From the NCBI RefSeq assembly GCF_000179915.2, contig NC_014963.1:1116001-1180000 (forward strand): 64,000 nt of DNA, in the 5' to 3' direction. Positions 18,381 through 27,055 of the stretch are shown in pieces (the first letter of the stretch is position 1; every line of letters begins with the position of its first letter). The DNA is from Terriglobus saanensis SP1PR4 (lineage in GTDB: Bacteria > Acidobacteriota > Terriglobia > Terriglobales > Acidobacteriaceae). The notes beneath the pieces were generated by a model, which saw only the letters and a program-made list of their open reading frames with translations, was not told where the DNA came from and did no database searches. Made by a program: the position numbers and the translations under genes.

Positions 18381-19913
18381 TTATTGCGACACGGCAGGTT
18401 CGCGATGTTCTGGACGCACCCGAAGAAGAAGCAGAGGAATGAGCAGGAAAAACAGGGGATAGAACTCCATGGTGTAGCGCTGTTCCGCGTTGTCCAGCGT
18501 CAACAGTAGGCAGCATCGCAGGAGGAAGAAGGCGAGTACGGCCCATGCCAGCGGAGGCGAAAGCGCGCGCAGGCGTGGCCAGGCGTAAACGGCGGCCACG
18601 ATGTAGGCAAGATTCAGCAAGGCGAACGCCCAGGAGATCAGGGTCTGCTGATGATGCCAGCGGTAGCGCCACCAGATGAGGTCGTAGGGAAGCAGCTCTG
18701 TGCGGGGATGAAAGAGCATGTTTCCCAGTCGCGCGACGGGCAGCAGAACGTAGTAGCGGAGAGGGTTGGCCGCAATCCGCTCTTGCGCAAGCTGGTTGAA
18801 GCGCGCGTCGATGTCACGGTGGAAGTGCACGGCGTTATTCGAGTCTGCAATCAGGTCTGCCGTTTGGTCATACTGCGCTTCGCTGTCGAAGGCGCGGTCA
18901 GGCAACTGGGCGATATCGATGGGCTCATCAGGGTACTTCCAGTAGAAGTACTCGGTCGAAGCGAAGTCGATGGCCCAGGACCGATACCACCGTTGGAATC
19001 CCAGGTCGATGGGTTCTCCCGGATCGGTGGCGTAGTGCGGTGCGATGGGCTGGAAGACGTGGAAGGTCCGCTCATTGCGAATAGTCCATGGCACTAGCGG
19101 CAGAAGGGTGAGGAGCAGCACCACAATGGCCGGGGCGAAGACGCTTCTTGTAGGCAACTTGAGGGGCGTGCTGTAGAGGCGGCGACGCAGGCGACTCTCC
19201 AGGGCATCGGCAAGAACCACCGGCGGGGCGACTGCATTCTCCTTCGTCTGGGGATACAGATTCATCCACAAGAGAGCCGGGAGGAGTGCAGCTGCCAGCA
19301 GCGCCTGGTCTGGGCGCAGCAGGAGGCTCGATGCAAGCGAGGCAGCCAGAAGGTAGAGGTAGCGGTTGAAGGATTTGCCGGTTGAGCGAAAGACGCTGTT
19401 CCAGCGTTCCAGACTGTAGATCGCCGCCGAGATGGTGAAGAGGACGAGTGGTTCGGCCAGAGGTGTCGCCGTGTAGTTGGCCGTGAAAGGGCAGAGGCAA
19501 CTGATGGCGAGCACCAGGAGGAAGCCGCGCCGGGCGATCCGCTCCTCCATACGGCTCTGTAGGAGGCTGCGCACCGTGCAGGCGATCAGAACGCAAGAGG
19601 CGAGGTCGAGGAAAACCTGCAGGAGCATTGCGGGGACGAAGCTATCCGGCCCCACCCAGTGCGAGAAGAGCGCACGACAGAAGACCAGGAAGATCGGGTA
19701 ACCGGGCAAGCGGATCAGTGTGGGCCGGATATAGTCCGTGTCCGTGGAGAAGCCGTATGTGTGCGCCTGAACCCAGTTCTGGGCGATTTCGGAATAAAGA
19801 TTGGAATCACCCTGAATCACGGAGTGCCGCAGCACGAACCAAAGACGCAGCGCCGCTCCCAGCAGAAGCAGTGCTGCAGGGAGGATCATAGGTTGTAGGC
19901 GATTGCGACGCAT
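18381..19913 (-). CDS. Membrane glycosyltransferase, PMT/ArnT-like
   Basis: 510 residues with roughly ten transmembrane helices. The first periplasmic loop carries the acidic motif GDSNLYSEIAQNW and then YIRPTLIRLPGYPIFL, the pattern of GT39/GT83-like enzymes that transfer sugars from polyprenyl phosphate. A long soluble loop (about residues 265-395) precedes the last helices. Acceptor and donor are unknown. It is divergent from the GH18/NodB/GT2 gene at 19993, which also works on polysaccharides, so the two may act in the same envelope or exopolysaccharide pathway. Confidence 0.8.
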   Translation of the reverse strand: MRRNRLQPMILPAALLLLGAALRLWFVLRHSVIQGDSNLYSEIAQNWVQAHTYGFSTDTDYIRPTLIRLPGYPIFLVFCRALFSHWVGPDSFVPAMLLQVFLDLASCVLIACTVRSLLQSRMEERIARRGFLLVLAISCLCPFTANYTATPLAEPLVLFTISAAIYSLERWNSVFRSTGKSFNRYLYLLAASLASSLLLRPDQALLAAALLPALLWMNLYPQTKENAVAPPVVLADALESRLRRRLYSTPLKLPTRSVFAPAIVVLLLTLLPLVPWTIRNERTFHVFQPIAPHYATDPGEPIDLGFQRWYRSWAIDFASTEYFYWKYPDEPIDIAQLPDRAFDSEAQYDQTADLIADSNNAVHFHRDIDARFNQLAQERIAANPLRYYVLLPVARLGNMLFHPRTELLPYDLIWWRYRWHHQQTLISWAFALLNLAYIVAAVYAWPRLRALSPPLAWAVLAFFLLRCCLLLTLDNAEQRYTMEFYPLFFLLIPLLLLRVRPEHREPAVSQ

Positions 19914-19992
19914 GCCTTTGCATCATAACCGTCAAGACAACGTATGACGCACGTGTTTCCAGCAGGCGCTGGCTGGTAGGATTCGGAAGAGC

Positions 19993-22900
19993 ATGTCAAC
20001 GAACAAACAGATCTTTTACGATCCGCAGAAGAAACGCTGGAAGCGTCTGCGACGCATCTTCGATATCAGCGCCGCCGTTGGCGCAGTGCTTTTGATTCTG
20101 TTCGTCATCGGTGTGATCCGTATGAAGCCCCTGCCGGAGCTGCTTCTGGAGCTGCCGAAGCGGAACTACCGCGCCTTGAATACACCCCAGGTGCCCTCCG
20201 GTGCAGACAAGAATAAGAAGCGAACGCTCCATCGCAAGACCGATAAGGCCCCCAGCGATGTTCCCCTGAACCAGGGCGAAGGTCTGCGCGCCGCCTATTA
20301 CGTGGAGTGGGACCCCTCCAGCTACTCCAGCTTAAAGCAGCACATTGCCCAGATCGACCTCCTCTTCCCTGAGTGGCTGCACGTGATCAATCCGGCTGGC
20401 GGACTCACCTCCTACACGACGGACCAGCGGCCTTATGCCGTGGTGGACCGGCAAGGGGTGCATAACGTTGACCTGGAGAACAAGGTCGCGCGAACGATCA
20501 GCGACTCGAAGCAGGACACGGAAATTTTTCCGCTGGTGAACAACTTTGACCCAATCAAGGGGAAGTTTTTACCGGAGGTCGGCGACTTCCTCAAGAGTGT
20601 GGATTCTCAAAAGAACTTCATGACCCAGGTCGGCCAGTTTCTTGGGGCGAATCCACACTATCGCGGCCTGTCTCTTGATTTTGAAGAGATCCCAAGCGAT
20701 GCGCAGGATGCGTATCGCAACATGATCTCGGTCTTGTACACCCAGCTGCATGCACGCGGTCTGAAGCTCTATATCAACACGCCCGTCGGCGACGATGACT
20801 GGGACCTCAAGTTCATGGCGGACCACTCCGACGGTCTGCTCCTGATGAACTACGACGAGCACGAGACGGAAAGCCAGCCCGGACCAATCGCATCGCAGGA
20901 CTGGTTTGTTGCGAACCTGAAGAGAATTCTGCTGAAGGTGCCGAAAGAGAAGCTTATCTGCGCTCTGGGCAGCTATGGCTATGACTGGACCATGTCACTG
21001 CCGCCCGTTGGTGGGGCAGCTCCACCGAAGGACAAACACGGTAGGCGCAAGACGCAGAATGAGTCCACCTTCGTTTCAAAGGTACTGAACTCGGACAACA
21101 AGACGACGCAGGAGGCTTGGCAGGCCGCGGCCGACTCCGGCAGTGAAGTCGATCTCGACGATGCATCGCGCAATCCGCACTATGCCTACGACGATGAAGA
21201 CGCGCACGTCCGCCACCAGGTGTGGTTTCTGGATGCCGTCACCGTCTACAACGAGATGCGCGCGGCGCGGGAGCTAGGTCTGCAGACCTTCGCGCTCTGG
21301 CGTCTCGGAAGCGAGGATGCCTCTCTTTGGAGGATCTGGGACAACCCGGGAAAGGCGAGCCCCATCAAGGATCTCGCTTCGGTGGCCCCTGGATTCAGCG
21401 TCGATATCGAGGGCCAGGGAGACATCATGAAGGTCTCCGGTGCGCCCCGTGAGGGACACCGCACCTTGACGATTGACGATGACTCCAAACAGATCGACAG
21501 CGAGGTAATGAGCAGCTATCCGCTGAGCTACGAGGTGAACTACTTCGGCTACAACGCGAAGAAGCTGGCGATCACTTTTGACGATGGTCCCGATCCCGAG
21601 TGGACGCCGAAGATCCTCGACGTTCTGAAGAAATATGACGTGAAGGGCACCTTCTTCATGATCGGCGCGGAAGCCGAAAACAATGTCGGGATCATGAAGC
21701 GGGCATACGCCGAAGGGCATGAACTTGGCAACCATACCTTCACGCATCCGGACATCAGCGAAATTTCATCCCGACAGGCCGACCTGCAACTCAATCTGAC
21801 GGAGCGTCTGTTTGCCTCCAAGGTGGGTGTGCAGCCGCTTTACTTCCGTCCTCCGTACTCCATCGATCAGGAACCCGACACCAACGATCAGGCCGCGCCG
21901 ATTCAGCGGATTCAGCGCATGGGTTACGTCGTTGTAGGGAACAAGATCGATACGAACGACTGGGACGAGCATCCGCAGAAATCGCCACAGGAGATCACGC
22001 AGTCCGTCCTGGACCAGATCGAAATCATGAAGGTGAAGCCCTGGTTCCGCGGGTCGATCATTCTGATGCACGATGGTGGAGGAAACCGCGCACCCACTGT
22101 TGCGGCGCTTCCGATGCTCATCGAAACGCTGCGCGCGCGTGGTTATGAGTTCGTCCCTGTAAGTGAACTGCTGGGTAAGACCCGCAGTCAGGTAATGCCT
22201 GAACTCACCCGGAGACAGCGGTGGCAGGCACGTGTGGATTCACTGGCCTTCTTTGGGATTGGTGCCTTCAACCATATCGTGGTCGCTGTCTTCTTTGTCG
22301 GCGACATTCTGATGAGTGGACGCCTGATCATCATCGGTCTCTTCGCACTGATCGATCGCTTCCGCAAACGCAAAAACTTTGCGACAGAGGACTATCTGCC
22401 GCGCGTAGCCGTTCTGATCCCGGCATACAACGAAGAGAAGGTCATCGTTCGTACGATCCGTTCCGTCATGATGTCGACATACAAGAACCTGCACATCATC
22501 GTGATCGACGACGGATCCAGCGACCGCACGGCGGAGATCGCGCGCGAAGCGTATCCAAACGACATTGAGAGTGGTCGTCTTCGCGTGCTCAAGAAAGAAA
22601 ACGGCGGCAAGGCAGAGGCTCTCAACTACGGCCTTCAATTTGTCGAAGAAGAGATCTACGTTGGCATCGACGCGGATACCGTTATCGCGCACGACGCCAT
22701 CGCCCGTCTGGTGCCACACTTCGCGAATCCGGAGATCGGTGCGGTCGCGGGCAATGCCAAGGTCGGCAATCGCGTGAACCTCTGGACGCGCTGGCAGGCA
22801 CTGGAGTACATCACCAGCCAGAACTTCGAACGCCGCGCGTTGGATCTCTTCGATGTGGTCGTGGTGGTTCCTGGAGCGATCGGTGCATGGCGCACCGTGG

Positions 22901-23547
22901 CGGTGAAGACCGGCGGTTGCTACCACTCCAATACGGTGGCCGAGGATGCGGATCTCACGATGATCCTCCTGGAGCAGGGACTCGCCGTGATCTACGAGGA
23001 CCAGGCCCTGGCGTTCACGGAAGCTCCCATCAATGCCAATGGCTTGATGCGGCAGCGTTTTCGCTGGTCGTTTGGCATCATGCAGGCCGTCTTCAAGCAC
23101 ATCGGAGCGATCAAGCGGCGTAAGGCGATGGGGCTCTTCGCCCTGCCGAACATCATCGTCTTTCAGATTATGCTGCCGCTCGTCTCTCCTCTGATCGACC
23201 TGATGTTTGTCGCCAGCGCGGTGAAGTTCCTCTACGACTTGCACTTCCATCCGGACTCTGCCAGCTCTGCCAGCTTCCTCTTATTGGTGAAGTACTTCAT
23301 GGCGTTCCTCGTCATCGATTTCTCGGCATCGGCGCTCGCGTTTGCGTTGGAGCGAAAGCATCCCGCCAGCAAGGGCGATGCTTGGCTGCTCTTCCATATC
23401 TGGATTCAACGCTTTACGTATCGCCAGGTCTTCTCGGTCGTTCTCTTCAAGACAGTGAAGCGCGTGATCGATGGGCGTCCCTTTAGCTGGGACAAGCTCG
23501 AACGCACGGCTACGATGAGTAAAGCCACGGACAAATTGACGGAGTAG
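19993..23547 (+). CDS. Three-domain GH18-like / polysaccharide deacetylase / GT2 glycosyltransferase
   Basis: 1184 residues. One N-terminal transmembrane helix (about 28-45) is followed by a GH18-like domain with GLSLDFEEI (about 225-233, the DxE-like catalytic pattern). A NodB deacetylase domain has LAITFDDGPDPEW (about 525), GNHTFTHPD and FRPPYS. A processive GT2 domain has VAVLIPAYNEEK (about 804), IDDGSSDRT, the DxD-like GIDADTVI (about 892), EDADLTM and QRFRW (about 1021). Membrane helices follow. It probably synthesises or exports a beta-linked N-acetylglucosamine-type polymer while trimming and deacetylating it outside the membrane. This architecture is known in bacteria; the product here is not. 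Confidence 0.9.
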   Translation: MSTNKQIFYDPQKKRWKRLRRIFDISAAVGAVLLILFVIGVIRMKPLPELLLELPKRNYRALNTPQVPSGADKNKKRTLHRKTDKAPSDVPLNQGEGLRAAYYVEWDPSSYSSLKQHIAQIDLLFPEWLHVINPAGGLTSYTTDQRPYAVVDRQGVHNVDLENKVARTISDSKQDTEIFPLVNNFDPIKGKFLPEVGDFLKSVDSQKNFMTQVGQFLGANPHYRGLSLDFEEIPSDAQDAYRNMISVLYTQLHARGLKLYINTPVGDDDWDLKFMADHSDGLLLMNYDEHETESQPGPIASQDWFVANLKRILLKVPKEKLICALGSYGYDWTMSLPPVGGAAPPKDKHGRRKTQNESTFVSKVLNSDNKTTQEAWQAAADSGSEVDLDDASRNPHYAYDDEDAHVRHQVWFLDAVTVYNEMRAARELGLQTFALWRLGSEDASLWRIWDNPGKASPIKDLASVAPGFSVDIEGQGDIMKVSGAPREGHRTLTIDDDSKQIDSEVMSSYPLSYEVNYFGYNAKKLAITFDDGPDPEWTPKILDVLKKYDVKGTFFMIGAEAENNVGIMKRAYAEGHELGNHTFTHPDISEISSRQADLQLNLTERLFASKVGVQPLYFRPPYSIDQEPDTNDQAAPIQRIQRMGYVVVGNKIDTNDWDEHPQKSPQEITQSVLDQIEIMKVKPWFRGSIILMHDGGGNRAPTVAALPMLIETLRARGYEFVPVSELLGKTRSQVMPELTRRQRWQARVDSLAFFGIGAFNHIVVAVFFVGDILMSGRLIIIGLFALIDRFRKRKNFATEDYLPRVAVLIPAYNEEKVIVRTIRSVMMSTYKNLHIIVIDDGSSDRTAEIAREAYPNDIESGRLRVLKKENGGKAEALNYGLQFVEEEIYVGIDADTVIAHDAIARLVPHFANPEIGAVAGNAKVGNRVNLWTRWQALEYITSQNFERRALDLFDVVVVVPGAIGAWRTVAVKTGGCYHSNTVAEDADLTMILLEQGLAVIYEDQALAFTEAPINANGLMRQRFRWSFGIMQAVFKHIGAIKRRKAMGLFALPNIIVFQIMLPLVSPLIDLMFVASAVKFLYDLHFHPDSASSASFLLLVKYFMAFLVIDFSASALAFALERKHPASKGDAWLLFHIWIQRFTYRQVFSVVLFKTVKRVIDGRPFSWDKLERTATMSKATDKLTE

Positions 23548-23617
23548 GGGAAGATTTCCAAAAAAGGAGAAATTGCCGCGCAGAAGCGGTGATATTCTTC
23601 CGGCGAGGTTTGTCGCC

Positions 23618-24415
23618 ATGCGGAATCTTCCCGTGTTCTTTGGATGCGCTCTCGCAGCAAGTGCTTTGGCCCAAGTGGGTGTCACTACCCCGGCGGCCTA
23701 TCGCGGTGTGATGACCGTTGTGGACGGCGTGTACGTCACACCCATTCCAAATATCCCAATGACGGCGACTGTGGACATTAGTTCCATGCGCATTCTTCCC
23801 GACGGGACGCAGGAGTTGCGAAAGACCCTGAACGAGATCGCCCGCGACTCGCGTGGAAGAATCTATAACGAACGACGGGCGATGGTGCCGGTGACCTTTG
23901 AGGGAAAATCTTCCCTGCAGTCGGCACATATCTTCGATCCACAGACTCGGCAGAGCGTTTTTCTCAACCCCCATACACATCTTGCGCGCGAGATGACCCT
24001 GCCCGATGCCGGGAACCGGCCCGTCTCTGAAAGCGGGATCCCACCTGCTCCGCACGGTGCTGCGGTAGAAGATCTTGGGCAATCGAACCTGGCTGGAGTC
24101 AATGTTCACGGTGTTCGCTACACGATCCAAATTGCCGGCATAGCGAGTGGCACAGGGAAGCCTTTGCAGATCAAGGATGAGTACTGGTATTCCGATCAGC
24201 TACGCCTGAACATGATGGTGGTTCACGATGATCCGAGGACGGGGCAGCAGATCGTGATGATCAAGCAGGTCAGCCAGCGTGAGCCAGATTCCAAGTTGTT
24301 TCAGGTGCCCGAGGGGTATCGCGTAGTGGATGAGACTCCAGTGCAAACGGCGCCGCCATCGAGAGAGGCTGCGCCGCGTGGTTCAGTGGCACCGGTCGGC
24401 ACCACTCCGTTTTAG
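23618..24415 (+). CDS. Exported hypothetical protein
   Basis: About 265 residues with a signal peptide (MRNLPVFFGCALAASALAQ). The body alternates short beta segments: VTFEGKSSLQSAHIFDPQT, LAGVNVHGVRYTIQI and KDEYWYSDQLRLNMMVVHDDPRTGQQIV, ending in a Pro/Thr-rich tail. A GAGG site lies nine bases before the ATG at 23618. I recognise a common acidobacterial exported type but no function. It follows the large polysaccharide gene by 70 bases and may be cotranscribed. Confidence 0.72.
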   Translation: MRNLPVFFGCALAASALAQVGVTTPAAYRGVMTVVDGVYVTPIPNIPMTATVDISSMRILPDGTQELRKTLNEIARDSRGRIYNERRAMVPVTFEGKSSLQSAHIFDPQTRQSVFLNPHTHLAREMTLPDAGNRPVSESGIPPAPHGAAVEDLGQSNLAGVNVHGVRYTIQIAGIASGTGKPLQIKDEYWYSDQLRLNMMVVHDDPRTGQQIVMIKQVSQREPDSKLFQVPEGYRVVDETPVQTAPPSREAAPRGSVAPVGTTPF

Positions 24416-24423
24416 AGTGGGTT

Positions 24424-25083
24424 CTAGGCGGTAGAGCGAAGCTGGATCACCTGGCCTGCGCGCGACGCCGCTTCAGCCAGAACCCGATGATGGATGGTGA
24501 AGAGGGCAAGCTCCAGGCGATCGGAGACTCCGGTCTTGTCGTAGATCGAGCGCAGGTAGTTCTTCACAACTTGCTCTTTGGTGCCGATTTGCAGGGCGAT
24601 TTCCTTGTTCTTGCACCCTTGCACAATGAATCCAACGATCTGCAGTTCGCGCGGGGTTAAGCGTTCCCGAACGCGCGTTCCTACCGAGTCCGCCACATTT
24701 GCGGAAGGCGTGGGGAACTGGGCAACAGAACGGTATCCGCGGCTGACTTTACGGACGCACTCCACCATTTCAATGCCTGTAGCGCTGCGATTGAGCAGAC
24801 CTTCCACGCGCTGGAGCACCATGGGGGAGGTGTTTTCGCCGTTCTCGGCCAGAAGCACGATTCGGCTGGCTGCTGCCGTAGCTTCGGAAAAAAGGCGTTC
24901 GAAGTCAGGGGGAAGAGTAGAGGCTACGATGATGATGGAAGACCGAAGTGTAGACACGGCTTGCATCAGCCGCTCAGCGTCTCCGCATTGTGCCACGATG
25001 CGCATGTCGTCTTCCATCGCGAGCACCCGCGCCGCGCCCGCGCGGAAGATGGCCTGATTGTCCGCCAGAATAATCCGGTTCAT
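24424..25083 (-). CDS. LuxR/NarL-type regulator with a degenerate receiver domain
   Basis: 219 residues. The C-terminal HTH is clear: LTPRELQIVGFIVQGCKNKEIALQIGTKEQVVKNYLRSIYDKTG (about 152-195). The N-terminal domain starts like a receiver (IILADNQAIFRAG), but at the phospho-acceptor position it reads IIIVASTLPPDFE, with no aspartate, and the conserved Lys and Thr are also not evident. It probably responds to something other than phosphorylation. It is divergent from the receiver-TrxR fusion across 308 bases. Confidence 0.82.
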   Translation of the reverse strand: MNRIILADNQAIFRAGAARVLAMEDDMRIVAQCGDAERLMQAVSTLRSSIIIVASTLPPDFERLFSEATAAASRIVLLAENGENTSPMVLQRVEGLLNRSATGIEMVECVRKVSRGYRSVAQFPTPSANVADSVGTRVRERLTPRELQIVGFIVQGCKNKEIALQIGTKEQVVKNYLRSIYDKTGVSDRLELALFTIHHRVLAEAASRAGQVIQLRSTA

Positions 25084-25391
25084 TAATCTCACTCTCTCAT
25101 GTGCCACGTCTAGGTGGTCGACGCTAGGTATCGTCCCAGATTCCCTGATTTTCCGATGCCAGGCTTAAAACTATGAAAAACAAGCCCTTTAGAGAGAGTC
25201 AAGTCGAACTGAGAACAGCTCTAACCTTAAAGACGTGCATACGTGAGTGCTATTCCACGTTCGGGTCATGGGCATACCACTCCGAGATGGGACAGGAATA
25301 CCCAAAGATTGCGACTTTTGGAAGTCTACTGTGATCGAACATTTAGCGGCGGTGTTCGCCTGAAGTGGGATCGCGGAATAAACTGGGGCCT
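25084..25391. other. Divergent intergenic region with shared promoters expected
   Basis: 308 bases between the leftward LuxR-type gene and the rightward receiver-TrxR fusion. The sequence is A+T richer than its flanks and holds no convincing small gene. I see short imperfect palindromes (around GACGTGCATACGT near 25231) but no clean promoter hexamers on either strand. Confidence 0.4.
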
Positions 25392-27026
25392 ATGCCAAAG
25401 CCAATTCTTTTTGCCATCGACGATGATGTGAGCGTTCTGGAAGCGGTTGTAGGGGATTTGCGCCGGAAATATGGGGAACATTACCGTATTCTCCGCGCCG
25501 CCAGCGGCCAAGCTGCGCTCGATACGATGATCCAATTGAAAGACCGTAAGGAATCGGTTGCGCTTCTGCTGAGCGATCAACGCATGCCGGGCATGACCGG
25601 TGTGGAGATGCTGCAGCGTGCGATTGGAATTTATCCCGACGCGAAGCGAATTCTGCTCACCGCCTATGCGGATACGGAAGCGGCGATCCGTGCGATCAAC
25701 TCTGCCAAAATTCATTACTACCTGAACAAGCCCTGGGATCCGCCTGAGGAAAAGCTTTATCCGGTGCTCGATGATCTTCTCGAAAACTGGAACGAGGGGT
25801 ATCAGCCCCCCTATCGCGGTGTTCAGGTGATCGGAACCCGGTGGGGCGCATTGGACCACGGCGTCCGTGACTTCCTCTCCCGCAACCGCGTGCAATATCG
25901 CTGGATCAGCCCTGAAGTCGGCGATGAAGCGGAAGTTCTTCTTGAGCAACACCATCTGGATGGGGCAAGGCTTCCAGCCGTGATCTTCGGAGACGGAACC
26001 GTGATGGTCCGGCCATCGCAGATGGAACTGGCGGAAAAGCTGGGTATGCGCACGCGCGCTACCGAGGAGTTCTACGACCTGATCGTCATTGGAGCGGGGC
26101 CTGCCGGGCTTGCATCGGCTGTGTACGGGGCCAGCGAGGGTCTCCGCACCCTGATCCTCGAATCGGATGCTCCGGGCGGCCAGGCGGGCTCTAGTTCCAA
26201 AATCGAGAACTATCTCGGTTTCCCCGGTGGCATCAGTGGCGAGGAGCTGGGCAAGCGTGCCTTTCTCCAAGCCGCACGTCTTGGCGCGGAGATCGTCACG
26301 CAGCGCGCGGAGTGTCTCCGTTGCGAAGGCCAGTATCGCGTCATCAAGCTCGGAGACGGCAGAGAGGTAAGTTCTTCGGCTGTCGTGATTGCGACCGGTG
26401 TGAGCTGGGTCCGGCTTCCGGTGAAGGGCGCGGACAGGCTGCTTGGTGCGGGCGTTTACTATGGTGCGGCCCTGGCCGAGGCGATGTCCTGCAAGGACGA
26501 GGACGTTTATGTCGTGGGCGGCGCGAACTCTGCGGGCCAGGCTGCGATGTACTTTGCCAAGTACGCACGCAGCGTCCGCATGATTCTGCGCGGTGATGGT
26601 CTGGCGAAGAGCATGTCTCGCTACCTCATCGATCAGATCGAAGCGACCGACACGATTCAGGTAGAAACAAACGCTGAGATTATCGAGATGATGGGTGATA
26701 CCCACCTTGAACAGGTGCGCATTCAAACGGCAACCGGGGAAGAAATTCGACCGGCGTCGAGCGTCTTCATCTTTATCGGCGCCGCGCCCAAAACCGCATG
26801 GCTGCCGGACGATGTGGAGCGGGATGATCGCGGCTTTGTGCTCGCAGGTCCTGACGTACGAGATCGCAAAGCCTTTACTCGGGAACCGTATCTGCTGGAG
26901 ACCAGCGTTCCCGGGATCTTTGTCGCGGGTGACGTGCGGCATGGCTCTGTGAAACGAGTGGCCTCCGCCGTTGGCGAAGGATCCATAGCGATTCAGTTTG
27001 TACATCAATATCTGGCAGGATTTTAG
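25392..27026 (+). CDS. Response-regulator receiver fused to a thioredoxin-reductase-like flavoprotein
   Basis: About 544 residues. A complete receiver domain occupies the first 120: AIDDD, LLSDQRMPGMTG with the phospho-acceptor Asp, LLTAYAD and LNKPWDP. A linker leads to a FAD/NAD(P) oxidoreductase: IVIGAGPAGLASAVYG (about 235) and YVVGGANSAGQAAMYF (about 374), and a C-terminal FVAGDVR. The CxxC disulfide of thioredoxin reductase is missing; that region reads YYGAALAEA. So it is probably a sensor or electron-transfer flavoprotein rather than a reductase. The kinase gene follows after 29 bases. Confidence 0.88.
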   Translation: MPKPILFAIDDDVSVLEAVVGDLRRKYGEHYRILRAASGQAALDTMIQLKDRKESVALLLSDQRMPGMTGVEMLQRAIGIYPDAKRILLTAYADTEAAIRAINSAKIHYYLNKPWDPPEEKLYPVLDDLLENWNEGYQPPYRGVQVIGTRWGALDHGVRDFLSRNRVQYRWISPEVGDEAEVLLEQHHLDGARLPAVIFGDGTVMVRPSQMELAEKLGMRTRATEEFYDLIVIGAGPAGLASAVYGASEGLRTLILESDAPGGQAGSSSKIENYLGFPGGISGEELGKRAFLQAARLGAEIVTQRAECLRCEGQYRVIKLGDGREVSSSAVVIATGVSWVRLPVKGADRLLGAGVYYGAALAEAMSCKDEDVYVVGGANSAGQAAMYFAKYARSVRMILRGDGLAKSMSRYLIDQIEATDTIQVETNAEIIEMMGDTHLEQVRIQTATGEEIRPASSVFIFIGAAPKTAWLPDDVERDDRGFVLAGPDVRDRKAFTREPYLLETSVPGIFVAGDVRHGSVKRVASAVGEGSIAIQFVHQYLAGF

Positions 27027-27055
27027 CCGTGGAGACGCGAGTTGAGGGCGAAGCA

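Noticed and set aside
17980-18672. 230-codon minus-strand frame
   Set aside because: Its first half overlaps the glycosyltransferase in another frame; only the last 108 codons from the GTG at 18306 look real and are annotated.
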